Source of the DNA: Pyrus communis
Taxonomy: Eukaryota; Streptophyta; Magnoliopsida; Rosales; Rosaceae
Length of the DNA: 64,000 nt
Assembly (NCBI RefSeq): GCF_963583255.1
Contig: NC_084806.1
Location: 27,831,935-27,895,934 of the forward strand
Reading direction: 5' to 3'
Part shown: positions 22,633 to 34,189 of the stretch, piece by piece
Layout: each line of letters begins with the position of its first letter
Position numbering within the stretch: position 1 is the stretch's first letter
Made by a program: the position numbers and the translations under genes
The notes under the pieces: model-generated
What the model was told of the DNA's origin: nothing
What the model saw: the letters and a program-made list of their open reading frames with translations, nothing else
The model's database searches: none

Positions 22633-22717
22633 GCAGATGACGTGTTGCATAAAACAGCAGAGATAGTAGTCCAAATAACAAATAACAAAACCCAAAATAC
22701 TTGAAAAAGAAAAAGAA

Positions 22718-25700
22718 ATGGCTCTCACTCTGATCTTCACCTCAAACTCCTCTCTCCTCTCCAAAACCCTCGTCAATTCCCCATCCTCATTTCCAACCCT
22801 TAATTCTCAATCTCTCTCTCTCCTCTCCCCAAACCCTAAACCCAAGCTCCCCTCCCTCCGCCTACGTTCCTCTCTCTCCGACGACACCCCCGCCGATGGC
22901 GACCGCCCCACCAATATCACCGACGAGTGGGGCGAGAAGACCGACCCCGAGCCGGAGCCGCTGTCCAAAATCTCCGAATCGGACCCTCCGCAGAACGAGG
23001 ACGAGTGGGGAGGCGGAGGAGATGAGGTTGTAGAAGTTGGGAATGGAAGTGCAGCCAAATCTGAGGTTGTGATTGAGGAGAAGGTGGACACTAAGCTTAC
23101 TGAGCTCAAGAGGGGTTTGGTAGACACGGTTTATGGGACTGAATTCGGGTTTCGGGCTGGGTCTGAGGTGAGAGCGGAGGTTATGGAGTTCGTAAGCCAG
23201 TTGGAGGCGGCAAATCCCAACCCGGCTCCGACGGAGAATCTGGGCCTCCTTGATGGCAACTGGGTTTTGCTGTAAGTTCAATTTTTGTGTTATACTATTA
23301 GTGCACGCATAGAACTAAAATTACAGACACTTAGATGGATTTTAATTTTCAAATGACATTTTTGAACTCAATAACACAATTCTTTAGAAATGAGATGAAA
23401 TTTGCTGTGGGCAAATTGCCATTTGACTCATACAGAGTTCGTTATACAAATTTGAAGTCGTTTTGGAAAGATTAGTGAAACATGTTTAACAAAGAAAAGC
23501 ATTTCTTATGACCAATGTACTTTTGCTTACCACCTTTAAGTGGTGGTCGCATTGATTGTTGTTAGATGACTTAAATTTCGAGATTTGTGTTATACTCATG
23601 TAACGGCAACCAATGTGTGGTGGTGCTTACCGCCTGGCGGTGATACAAATACTTGTTCTTCTTTAAATATGAGATGACATGTGCATTTCGATAAAAGTGG
23701 CATTTGACATATCCAGAGTTTTCTTATGGAAATTTGAAGTCATTTTATAAATGAATTAAATAAAATTTGTAAAGAAAAGAGGGGTGCAGTCACAGGAGTG
23801 TATAAGAAGTGGGCTGTTGGTGTATGTGGATAGGCAAGATGAAGTATAATGGTTAGGGCTGTTGGCAAATGTGGATAGAAGAGTGAACAATAGCTGATTA
23901 GTCATCATTATTAGTCAATGTCTCCATCATGTCATAGTTTGGTTAAGCTAAAAATATGATCATGCATGCTATAAATTTGTTAGGCTGATCGTTACCTGCA
24001 TAAGTTTTCATAAAACATTTTACACACTTGACATGTAGGCATTGGAGTTGGAACTGATTATCTTATGTTTATTTCAAATTTACATTTTAATACAGTAATA
24101 GAACGTGCTTCTCTTTTGTACTGTTTTTCACCATGCTGATTGGGTTTTCGGTTGGAATTGAAAATCATATTGAAATTGTGTTTCTTATAGGTGTCGCAAC
24201 AATTTGAGTTGCTGATCTTTTAGTTTGTGATTTGGTGGTTTCCGCATTGGGATCAAAGAAATTAGGCACGAAAGTCCTTGGTCGTTGCATCTCTTTACAA
24301 AACGTTGGATTGACTATGCTATTGTTCATTCAACTTTCTTCATTTGATTGACTATGCTATTGTTATTGACCTTTCCTCTCTAATCTTATTGGTATGGAGG
24401 GAGGAATCATCCAAGTTGTTTTTTTTTTTTAATAAATAATAGTCGTGCTCCCCTGAGGTTGTTGGTTTAAGTACTAGTTTGCTCTTAAAGAAGGTTTCTG
24501 ATTTTTGTGATGCTCTCTTCCACCAATTGAACCTTTCAAATGATGTCCAAAGTTGTGGCATGGTAGGGTTACTCTTCAAATGTGTATTGTAATGTGCTTT
24601 AACTCTATTTATTTTCTTGTTTTTGGTCTTCCACTTTTCTAACTGAATTCCAGTTTAACGTTTTTCATGTGAAATATATGTATATATAAAGACATTTGTG
24701 TCAGTTTGTTGTCCTTAATCTTTCATCTCTTTTAAATATTAAGTGAAGTTACAACTTTATGATTTCATTATTACCCTTTTCAACTTCAATTTTTTTCTGT
24801 TTTGGATGGCCGTAACAGCCTTGCGTGTATCCAAAACTGAACCAAGAGTCAGTGGACAAGCTAGTTGGAAGCTGACGTATCTACACATGTGGTAGCTACC
24901 AAATGTATCTCAAACAATGTGTTACCATTGATGGAAACATTTCTATAACTGGTTGCTTTTCACCTTGATGTCTTGAAACAATTTGATGATTGTCCTTTTG
25001 AAAGATTGAAAGATTGAAAGATTAAAAGATTGAATGGTTCATGGTTTTCTGTTTCTCTTTTACCCTTCAAATCATGGAGCAATGTAATTCCCTGTTCATC
25101 TGAAGTAGTACTTTAGCATAAAACAGAGAGTTTCTATTTCTTTGATCTTGTTTATCTGTTTTCATCGCTATAAATCAGGTACACTGCATCTTCCGAGCTG
25201 TTGCCACTTCTGGCAACAGGTAGTACACCTTTTTTGAAGGTAAATAAAATAACCCAAGCGATCAACACAAGCAGCTTGACTATTTTGAACTCCACCACGT
25301 TGTCCAACCCTTTCGCTAGTTTCTCATTCAGTGCATCTGCTAGTTTTGAAGTTAGAAGTCCTTTAAGAATCCAGGTATCACTTGCACTCGAAATCAGACT
25401 GAATAACATCAAGTTATTACATGGGTAGATGTGTACCAGAACCTTACTAGTTTACTTCTGTACATACTCAGGTTGAATTCAAGGAAGGCAGCTTTCAGCC
25501 TCCAGAGATTAAATCAAGCATTGATCTCCCGCAAGAAGTGGATGTATTTGGGCAGAAAGTCAATTTATCGCCCGTCCAGCAAACTCTCAGTCCTTTGCAG
25601 GACGCCGTTGCAGGTATCTCTAGGACTATTTCTGGTCAGCCACCGCTTAAGGTTTCCATTCCAGGTGAGCGGACGAAGTCTTGGCTTGTTATTACATACC

Positions 25701-25783
25701 TTGATGAGGATCTCCGGATCTCAAGGGGGGATGGTGGTCTTTTTGTGCTTGCTAGAGAAGGGAGCGTGCTTTTATATCAGTAA
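22718..25783 (+). CDS. Fibrillin / plastid-lipid-associated protein, chloroplastic (3 exons, 353 aa)
   Basis: Exons 22718-23271, 25179-25374 and 25472-25783 join in frame with GT-AG introns (1907 and 97 bp). Residues 1-~55 are Ser/Leu-rich, a likely chloroplast transit peptide. Residues ~55-120 form an acidic linker with DEWG twice. From ~123 the PAP/fibrillin domain begins (KLTELKRGLVDTVYGTEFGF, LLDGNWVLLYTASSELLPLL, then GQPPLKVSIPGERTKSWL and TTYLDEDLRISRGDGG-like end). Fibrillins are lipocalin-like proteins of plastoglobules and thylakoids that help in lipid handling and photoprotection. The acidic DEWG linker recalls Arabidopsis PAP3/FBN2, from memory. No stop or frameshift is seen; the gene looks intact. 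TATA at 22625. Confidence 0.9.
23272..25178 (+). other. Intron 1 of the fibrillin gene
   Basis: A 1907-bp intron with GTAAGT donor and AAATCAG acceptor, phase 2. AT-rich with no coding similarity. It contains a loosely repeated segment (AAATGAGATGAAATTTGC... near 23390, AAATATGAGATGACATGTGC near 23665) and a T-run at 24418-24430. Confidence 0.8.
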
Positions 25784-26080
25784 CGTGGTACATTCAGTTC
25801 GGTTGTGTCATGGATACGAGGTCATATACGTAGTCACTTTTTTTTTGTCTAATTCGTGTACGAAAGGAAAATGATGGTATATTTATGTTGTATACTAGAA
25901 TATTTTTCAGAAATGAAAATGTATCCGTATTTTGTAGCTTCCGCTTCCAGTTTGCATTGCTGAGAGGCCAAGGATAAAAACGCAAAATAAGGAATAGCTT
26001 GAGTCCTTGACTAACAAGGAGAAGCAAAAAAAATATAGTGAGCTATTTTGTTCGGGGATTTTTATTCGTATCAAATATGT
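25784..26080. other. 3' flank of the fibrillin gene
   Basis: Presumed 3' UTR and spacer up to the copia LTR. No canonical AATAAA is obvious within 150 nt of the stop. Nothing else recognisable. Confidence 0.4.
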
Positions 26081-26352
26081 AAATATAATAAATAAATCCT
26101 CTTATCAAACCAGCGGAAGATTAAGCAAAGAGGAAACTGAGAGAAAGGTTTATAGAGATAAAGTGTATAGACTGTTTTCATTACTTTGTGAAAAGTAGAT
26201 TACAACTGTTATCTCTCTAACTATAGTAACTAGAAAACTTAATGACTAAGTAATCTTCTAACTACCAAAAGATACAAGATTGTGACACATGTACATCCAA
26301 GATTATGACAAATGTTTAATTACATTCGTACACTTAATACTCTCCCTCAATC

Positions 26353-27590
26353 TCAACTAGAGAACCCCAGCTTGAGATTGAAACAATGTTGCAAGAACAG
26401 TGGACCATGTAAGCCTTTAGTCAAGACATCTGCAACCTGATTTGAAGTAGAAATATATTCAAATAGTAAATCGCATATCTGAACCCGTTCACGAACGAAA
26501 TGAAAATCCATATCAAGGTGGTTGACCCTGGTATGAAACATAGGATTAGAGCACAAAGCTAAAGTAGAAACATTATCATAGTGTAAGATTGGAGGAGAAG
26601 GCAAGAAAACATGCAAATCCTTGAGAATTAAACACTCCCTTGTTTCTTCGATTGCCAGGACACTGGATTTTGGCCAAAGAAGACAACATAACCTATGGTT
26701 AACCTCCTGGTATTGATATCAGAGGCCTAATTAGCATCACTATATGCTGTTAAGTCCGTAGAGTTTGCAGCATAGAATGTAATACCACACTACAATGTTC
26801 CCTGTAAGTACCTTAAGATTCTTTTCACCAAACAAAAATGTGTACATGTAGGAGTAGTCATAAATTAGCAAGCATAGTTAACTAAATAGGCTATATCAAG
26901 TCTAGTGAAGGTAAGGTACTGAAGAGCACCTACCAAACTTCTAAACATAGTAGGGTCAGCTAAAGGTATCCCTTCATCCTTCAAAAGCTGAGTGTGGTTT
27001 GCAGGGAGTAGAACATGGTTTACATGACTCCATAGATGCTTTCTTGAGTAAATCCTTCACATACCTTGATTGAGAAATGAATAGATCCCTATTATTCTTG
27101 TAAGTGATCTGAAGACCTAGAAAGAAAGTTAAAGGACCCATGTCCTTCATATCAAAAACTTCACCCAATTTATCACCTCCTGTACTAAACCAGTATTTGA
27201 TCTAGTGATGATAATATCATCAAAATAGAGAAGTAGAATAGCAACTTCACCATCCTGAGCCTTGACAAACAAGCTAATGTCTAAATCAGAAACCACAAAG
27301 CCTAAATTTGGCAAATAATTAGTGAATTTAGCATTCCAAGCTCTTAGAGCTTGTTTAAGTCCATAGAGATACTTCACAAGCTTACAAACATACTAAGAAT
27401 GAACTGAATCTTGGAAACCCTGAGGCTGCTTCATAAACACTTCTTCTCGTAAATCTCCATGAAGAAAAGCGTTTTTGACATCTAATAGTCTTAATGGCCA
27501 ATTCTTTGATGCAACAATAGCCAGAACAATTCGAATTGTTGTGTGTCTTACCATTGGGCTAAAAATATCATCATAATCCAACCTATGCTC
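26353..27590 (-). pseudogene. Copia element 2: RT C-terminal part and RNase H
   Basis: Fragments in order: GLDYDDIFSPMVRHTT-like region and NAFLHGDLREEVFMKQPQGF (27581 to 27393), a stop, YGLKQALRAWNAKF and LLLYFDDIIITRS (27377 to 27147), GEVFDMKDMGPLTFFLGLQI (27168 to 26974), then the RNase H end with VREERVQI-type and VADVLTKGLHGPLF (26616 to 26353). YVDD has become YFDD. Between 26974 and 26616 the frame is broken several times. Confidence 0.85.
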
Positions 27591-27599
27591 CTACTATAA

Positions 27600-28150
27600 C
27601 CTTGAGCAACTAAGCAAGCCTTATACCTAGAAATGTTTCCATGTTGATCCTTTTTAACTTTGTAAACCCACTTACTACCAATGATATTCCTGTTAGTAGA
27701 TGGTAGAACTAATTCCCAAGTACCTTACTTCTGCAATGCAGTAAACTCTTTAACCATTGCATTCCTCCAATGATCATGAATAACAGCTGATCTAAAGGAA
27801 GTAGGCTCCACAGAATCTTAAATACTTAAAATAACAGTATAACCCTTAAAAGCAATATCAGATGAAGTATTAGCAGATAACTGAGAACAATTAGAAGTTG
27901 TAGCAGCAAAAGAGTTATAATCTTTCCTTACAATGGCACCTGACTTAAGTCTTGTTTGCATAGGATGATGAGATGCAATTATTGGAGAAATAGAAGCAGC
28001 AGAATTAGCATAAGTGACAACATGAGCATTACTATTATTAGGAGAAAGATGTACCTCAAGGTGTGCAAGACTTTGGACAGGCAACAAAATATGTGAGCTT
28101 TGAGAGGAAGTATGTTATGGGGAGGCTTGTAGTGAAGAACTAGTATCAAA
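27600..28150 (-). pseudogene. Copia element 2: integrase-RT linker and RT N-terminus
   Basis: Contains HPMQTRLKSGAIVRKDYN (28087 to 27818 frame), the linker typical of copia pol. A broken stretch (27810-27600) follows and can be read as NAMVKEF, WVYKVKKDQHGN and RYKACLVAQG across stops. Ser/Asn-rich sequence upstream links it to integrase. Confidence 0.7.
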
Positions 28151-28158
28151 ACCATTAT

Positions 28159-28990
28159 TCAGATTTCTTGAAGAAGTAATCTCTTGTGAATATATTGCAG
28201 ACTCCCAAACAACTTAAGAAATGGAAACTGCATACCAAAACCTTTACAAGGCATTTTATTGATGAGAAACATAGCATGAGAAACAACATGAGTCAAAAAA
28301 TTATGTGGCAAATGGGCAGTAGACAACAAAGTAACAACAGTCTCTATAACATGTCTATGTTTCCTCTTAGCCACTCAATTTTGTTGAGGAGTATAAGGGC
28401 AAGAGACTAAGTGTAGAATACCATTGGAAGCAAGAAAATTCTTGAAATTCAAACTCATGTACTCACCACCACCATTTGATTGAAAATACTTCACATTTGC
28501 TTGAAAATGGTTCTCAATGAAAGCATGAAATTGCTCGAAAACAAACTGAACTTAAGATTTATAGCACAATGAAAAAATCCATGTAAATTTGGAAAATTCA
28601 TCAATGAAACTAATATAGTATTTATATCCTTCAAGTGATACAACTGGTGATGGCCCCAAAACATCACTACTTATCCTTTTAAAGGGTTTTACAGACACAT
28701 GTGAACTAGAAGAAAACATTTGTTTAGACATCTTGCCACTGAGACAGAACTTGCATACATGTTTCTGTACATCAGCTTTATAAGAAATCTTGGATACAGA
28801 AAGCATACTATGTAAGATCTCATTATTAGGATGACCTAGTCTATGATGCCGCATTGAAGCCTTGATTACTTGCCCAAGAAAAGCAATTGGTGGTGTCCGC
28901 AACAACTTATTATAGTTGAAAAATAGCTGTTTTGGAATGTAATACAAGCCCCCATTACTCCTTCCTCTCATTAATGTTGTTTTGTTGCCT
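28159..28990 (-). pseudogene. Copia element 2: integrase
   Basis: 28971 to 28552 encodes the GAG-pre-integrase and zinc-binding region (MRHHRLGHPNNEILHSML, CKFCLSGKMSKQMF) and the first catalytic D in FKRISSDVLGPSP. After a stop at ~28550 the remainder can be followed through QSNGGGEYMS-like sequence to MAKRKHRHVIETVVTLL (28374 on), where the catalytic E position is lost or changed (LSG/E to W/L-A-K-R). Non-functional. Confidence 0.78.
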
Positions 28991-29000
28991 TGTCTTGCAC

Positions 29001-29318
29001 CTAAAAGCCAAATTCATTAAGGATGACATAACAATTATTATCTTTGCATAATGTAGAAACTGACAATAAACTTGCAGATAAATGAGGAACATGTAAGTCA
29101 GTTAACAAATGCAATGGTTTTAAAGTAGTGGAAATAAAATTTAAACTAGTATTTTTCACTGGAAGACGCTCTCCATTTCCCATTATGGTCTTTTGATCTC
29201 CCTTAAAAGGAGTGACCAAGTTTAAGTCTGCCATATCTCCTGTCATATGGTGTGTAGCACCTGTGTAAATGATCCAAGCTTGATTAGCATCAAAATCAGA
29301 AGATTCATTTGCATTCAT
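29001..29318 (-). pseudogene. Copia element 2: protease region
   Basis: The segment starting AWIIYTGATHHMTGDM corresponds to the copia protease active site, usually D-S/T-G-A. Here the catalytic Asp is replaced by Tyr (IYTGAT), so this protease would be inactive. ERLPVKNTSLNFI and LHVPHLSASLLSVSTLCKDN follow, as in copia pol. Confidence 0.8.
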
Positions 29319-29379
29319 GGCAGTAAGTGACAGAGGTGGATTAGCTCCTTGGAAAGCATAGTTACTCCTATTATAACAA

Positions 29380-30667
29380 TTAAGTGCTACATGACTTCAT
29401 TTTCCACAAATCTGACACTTTAGAATTGAACCACCATAGACAGGTTGTTGCTCATTTACGTAAAAACAGTTTGGTGCAGTGTGTTCACGTTTGCTGCAAA
29501 TTTGACACTCAAGTATGACATTAGATCTCTGACCATTATTGTCATTCAAGTTAGACCAAAAATTACTAGAAGAACCTCCACCAGATGAACCATTCTTAGA
29601 TTGATAATTACCTGAGGAACCAGAAAAACCTCCATTGTTTCGATTGCCACTATTATACCCTGTATTGTTCCAAGGTCTATAACTGTTTCTTGGACCATTA
29701 AAACCCCCAAAATTTTGATTTCCACCTACATTGCCATTGTAATTATTCCCAGCAATGCCATTGTACTTGTACCTGGAGATCTTTGATACTAACCAACAAA
29801 GCCAGCACTACCATTGAAGTTAGAACCATTCTGAGTTAAAGGACCTCCCTAATGTACTTGTCTTTTTGCTCCAGTGTTGGATGACTCACCCTGATAGAAA
29901 TGTCTTTGATTTCCATTGTTGGAAGACTCTCTTTCACAATACATACCTGACATTGGAAACTGAATATAATAAGGTAACTTTTTTGCAGTCTTCTCAGAAC
30001 TTAGCAGCTGTGCACAAAACTCCTTAAGAGTAATAGGTGATTCCCGAGCCACAATGACAGTTCTAATCATATTATATTATGCAGGTAATCCAGCTAATGC
30101 AACCACAATCAAATCATTCTCAGAAATTCTTTCTCCTGCAGCAAGTGACTTATATTTAAGATGCTTGAGTCTGAGAAGATAATTTTCAATAGAATCAGTC
30201 CCCTTTTTGATGGTATGAAGTTCAATTTTCAGATGATTAATTCTTGCCCTGGAGACAATAACATATCAATCATACAAATGTGTCCATGCTTCATAAGCTG
30301 TTTTACTCCCAACTACATATTCAATAGCCTCATCTCCCAATATTGCAAGTAGAAGACTTAGTAAAACCTTGTCTATCTTAATCCACTGTCTATATGCATC
30401 AATAATCTCCTTAGTAACACCAATATCAAGTGAAATCACATATTTAGGAGGATATACATTTGTACCATCAAAGTAATCAAACAAATCATATCCTTCTAAC
30501 ACAGAATAAAACTGAAAAGACCACTTAGCAAAGTTATCTTCTTGTAAACACAGAGTAAGCATTCTAAGTAATCCATCATTCTTCAAAGGTGTATACACCA
30601 TATCAACAAGTACAATATAATGCTGAATCAAAGAAACAATTTTACAGTAACAGGCTTCGTGCCACAC
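29380..30667 (-). pseudogene. Copia element 2: gag
   Basis: 30667 to 30266 holds the gag N-terminus with LTLCLQEDNFAKWSFQF and IDKVLLSLLLAILGDEAI (UBN2-like retrotransposon gag). 30070 to 29849 has PITLKEFCAQLLSSE. An Asn/Gly/Phe-rich segment follows, and near 29410-29510 two knuckle-like CQIC...H..C words on the minus strand. Stops and frameshifts divide it. Confidence 0.75.
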
Positions 30668-31080
30668 AACAACTCACAATCTGCAACAAATCAGAGAGCT
30701 TCGTGCTCAATCTTCAAATAAAAGTGTTTTTGCCCTAATTTTATCAAATTTCAAGATTTTAACAATTTCAACAAGCTTCGTGCTTAATTGCTTCTTGCAA
30801 TCACCAATTTTAACAATCCATATATAGAAAACTCATCACAACAACAATTTATATAGCTTTGTGCCAAAATTTTCAATAATCTTCAAGAATTCAATAACTA
30901 AGGGCTTCGTACCTAAAAAATTGCAGCAAGTTTCATATCTACAACTATACTTCAATCATAGATAGAAAAAAACACTTTTGGAAAGAATAACTTGATCTCT
31001 GTCACCGAGCACCGCCATTAACACTTATCACCACCATTAACACTGCCATTAACACTACCATTGACTTGCGCGAGTGCGTA
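30640..31080 (-). repeat. Copia leader with five GCACGAAGC words
   Basis: Upstream of gag, GCACGAAGC or close variants recur on the minus strand at about 30654, 30701, 30774, 30858 and 30903 (variants GCACAAAGC and GTACGAAGC). The separations are about 45-85 bp in otherwise AT-rich sequence. The rest has AC-rich imperfect CATTAACACT repeats at 31010-31062. Function unknown. Confidence 0.5.
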
Positions 31081-31084
31081 ATTC

Positions 31085-31540
31085 CCGCATTTTCACCACT
31101 TTTTATAAAATGCAAAAAAGAAGAAAACAATTGGTTTCCTTTCTTTCTTCATATATTTATTTGTAAATTTTGATCAAATTCTGATTTGTGCCTTGTGTTT
31201 CTTGTGTTACTAATTGATTGTGGGTGATCATATATTAGAATCTGATTCGATATTTGGGTCAAGACTCTGAGTCGAGATCAATAATTGATTCCATTGAAAA
31301 AGAAGGAGAAAAATTTCGACATTCAAAGAGATGTTGGATCCAATCTTCACACAAATCATCACAACCACAATCCCAACAGTGTGAATTCAATAGCACATCA
31401 TCATCGTTTTCTTCGATTTAGATTCAAATCGAAAGAGCTGCAATTTCGTTTTATCTCATTTGGATCTGCATTGTTTCTTATACAAGTGATATTGTACACT
31501 AAATTCATCTAAACTACAGGTGAAGGGGGACTCGAACTTG
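31085..31540. other. Spacer between copia leader and calmodulin-like pseudogene
   Basis: AT-rich sequence. The small open frame at 31285-31512 has no recognisable similarity. Part may be the former 5' region of the calmodulin-like gene. Confidence 0.3.
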
Positions 31541-31550
31541 AGTAGTTGGT

Positions 31551-32006
31551 AATGAGCAGCCAGTGAAGCTGGACTACGACAAAATCACAGACCTACGTTA
31601 AATATTCTGGCCGTTTGATCGAAACAACAATGGAAACCTAACACAGCTGATACTGGGTTTGCTTCTCCGCTCATTGGTCGATGCCTTGATCCATAAGGCA
31701 GACATAAACAGTAATGGCCTCGTGAAGTTTTCAGAATTCATAGGGTTAGTAGCACTAGAGCTTCTATCGACCAAGTCTCCTTACACAGACGATCAGCTGA
31801 GACAATTATTTTAGATGTTTGATATGCACGGTAATGGATTCATCACAATAGTTGAGCTGGCACACTCCATGATGAAACTGGGTCATGCTCTTATGGCAGA
31901 GGAGTTGATAAGGATTATTAATGAAGCTGATACGGATGGGGATGGAATAATCAATTTCCATGAGTCTTCTCATGCCATTACTTCAGCTGCTTTTGATAGC
32001 TCTTAG
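31551..32006 (+). pseudogene. Calmodulin-like protein (CML15/16-like) pseudogene
   Basis: Intronless homology to a plant four-EF-hand calcium sensor: LDYDKITDLR, FDRNNNGNLTQL (EF1 loop), ADINSNGLVKFSEF (EF2), MFDMHGNGFITIVEL (EF3, with the usual D-x-D altered to D-x-H) and EADTDGDGIINFHE (EF4, intact loop). TAA after TDLR and TAG before MFD break the frame, and about nine residues between EF1 and EF2 are deleted. Relatives bind Ca2+ and relay calcium signals. The resemblance to Arabidopsis CML15/16 is from memory. Confidence 0.86.
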
Positions 32007-32096
32007 TCATAGACTGTTAGAGATGACCATCATCCTTGATCCTTCCACCTCCACTAGTCGATTCATTTTCACAACTTCATTCATCCAACATGGTAA

Positions 32097-32520
32097 GTGT
32101 TAGGGAAACCAGTCAAGATTCATCACCTTGATTTCTCCACCATGGTTTTCTGCACTTGTAATTATCATTAGCCTAATTATAGATAATAGCATAATTAAGT
32201 AGTAGACTAGATACAGATAATCATCACTATATATAACCTAGGATTGTAAACTCTATCATCAAGTGTTCATAATTCCCCATTATATCATTCATTTTTTCCT
32301 TCTCACAGAGTTTTTTTTTATCCTCTCTGTCAGCCATGGCTTCTCCTTCCTCCCCTACTTCTGCCGTTGTCTCCTCTATTTCCCTTACCTCTCCCTCTCT
32401 CAATGCCCGAGAACTTCTCAAGCTAGACGAACACAACTACCTTTCCTAGCCCCGGCAAATCAAACCCTTCCTCATTGGCAACAACCTCTGAATTCGTTGA
32501 CAGCTTTCATCCTCTAAGTA
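32097..32520 (+). mobile_element. 5' fragment of another copia element (LTR part and gag start)
   Basis: From TGTTAGGGAAACC the sequence looks like a copia LTR (ACTATATATAACCTAGG promoter-like region near 32226). A gag start at 32335 (MASPSSPTSAVV) leads to ELLKLDEHNYLS, the usual copia gag beginning. A TAG then occurs where Trp is expected, with another stop after FLIGNNL. The rest of the element is absent. Confidence 0.68.
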
Positions 32521-32727
32521 CTATATAGTTGCTTTTTACTAATTGATTATTTGCATCATTGATTTTGTTTATCCATTTTCATGTTCATTGAGCAGAAGCA
32601 ATTATGAAGGCTTGAGTGTTTGAAAAATAGGTGCAAGACATTGCTTTTTGATCAAGAAAGAGTTACTAGAACTACTGTATTATTTGACTTTGTTTAGTGC
32701 TTCAAAGAAGAAAGTAGAGACAATTAA

Positions 32728-32895
32728 TTCTTTTTTTTTTTTTTTTTTTTTTACACTAAGAGGAGAGGGAGTTTGGCAAAGCCACATAATGGGAACCTAA
32801 TTTTGTATAGAATTCACCATAGAGATTCGAACCTAAGACCTCTCAGTTCCAAGCAAAAAGGAATACCACCAAACCGTAGTATTGAGTGGTGACAA
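32728..32895 (-). mobile_element. tRNA-derived SINE, copy 1
   Basis: On the minus strand it begins CACTCAATACTACGG and carries the box B-like GGTTCGAATCT (plus AGATTCGAACC, 32822-32832). It ends in a T-run on the plus strand (32730-32752), i.e. a poly(A) tail. It shares CACT(T)A(G)TACTAC...GTGGTATTCC and the box-B context with copies at 36905-37080 and 41697-41850. Confidence 0.65.
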
Positions 32896-32899
32896 TTAA

Positions 32900-34185
32900 T
32901 TCTTATTAGAATAAGACTTTGTCACTAATTCAATAGCTCATGTACAATTCTTTAAGTTCGTCTAACTATTCAAATTCTTTTCTATTTGTAGCACACAATA
33001 ATACATTCAATAATGATGTGATGTACAATTCTTTCAATTTATAACAGCTATGACTTATTATGTAAAGTTGCAATTGGTTTATCAAATCATAATACAATTA
33101 GTTATTTAGTAAAGATTATATTCTCTATTTTTTAAACACATGAAAACATCTTAAGGGGCATGTAGAGCCCGTGATTAAAAAAAAAATCTTTCACATGCAT
33201 GGGAGCTCGTGCATCCTTCACTGTCTTTTCTTTGGAAAAAAAATAAATAAAAAAAAAATCAAGACAACCATTTTATACACCCTTCACCGAATAGGATCAA
33301 GATCGAGACCATGTTTGTTGATAGCTTGGATTGGCGATGACTTATGTGACATCACTGTCAACATTAGGAGAATCGACAGCCTCACAACCTCCATCTTAGA
33401 GAGCTTGTTGGATGCTCTCCATGTGATTCTGGTGATGCGGAGAACAACGATCTCTACCTTAAGATAATATCACTGTGCAAAAAGTATTTTGACAACTTTT
33501 TATAATTATTATTAAATTATTAAGCTCACATCAACAGATAACAATTTTTTTACAGAATTGTATGGAGGGTCCACATTAATTTGCAACACCTATTTTCAGG
33601 GACAACGTTGATCGATTTTCAATTTCATGAGCATCTTGATGGTGTGCATCATTTTTAGAAACCATTTGTGGTAAAAATCCTTTAATCTTGTGGAACCCAT
33701 TTATATGCCTAATTAGCATATAACAGAATTTTTGACAAATTTATGACAAAGAGCCACATTGATTTGTGACACCCTATTTCACGGACTATATTGATCAATT
33801 TTCAATTTTCAGGAACCATGTTGAAAGTGTGAGTAAATTTAAAGGACTATTTTGTGATAAAAACTCAATTTTTATTCCATTTTTGTCCTAATAATTAAAT
33901 AAAATTATTAGATTGTCTTTGGTTAAAATTTAATTTTTCAAGCCATTTTCATTAGCTTTCTTAATTTAAAAAAAAATAAAATAAAAAACCTTCAATCTTT
34001 TTGGGTAAGTTTTATTTCATAGTTATTTCTTTACAAACAAGTCAACTAAAAATATATTTTGCGAGTCCAGATTATAATGGTATAGTTACGGTTAAAGTTT
34101 TGTTGAGTTGCAAACCCGAGAAGTACTTTTGTATTGGTTACTATTTATATTTTTATAATCTTCATATTAATATCTTTTAGTTATT
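32900..34185. other. AT-rich non-coding region with a diverged internal duplication
   Basis: No gene recognised. Two related ~120-bp segments, near 33560-33680 and 33755-33870, share CCACATTRATTTG, GATCRATTTTCAATTT and the ending TTTGTGGTAAAAA / TTTGTGATAAAAA. They are probably remnants of a non-autonomous repeat. Confidence 0.4.
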
Positions 34186-34189
34186 TTAA

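Larger units (their letters stand above)
26080..31080 (-). mobile_element. Copia element 2, degenerate, about 5 kb
   Basis: Minus-strand order is leader (to ~30670), gag, protease, integrase, RT, RNase H, polypurine tract GATTGAGGGAGAG (~26342-26354) and part of a 3' LTR starting TATTAAGTGTACG (the usual TG changed to TA). No matching 5' LTR or tRNA-Met PBS was found near 31 kb, so the 5' border is uncertain. Many frameshifts and stops. The RT motif reads YFDD rather than YVDD. Confidence 0.85.

Noticed and set aside
22807..23281. Minus-strand frames of 106 and 139 aa opposite fibrillin exon 1
   Set aside because: They are antisense shadows of a spliced, homologous exon with strong coding bias.
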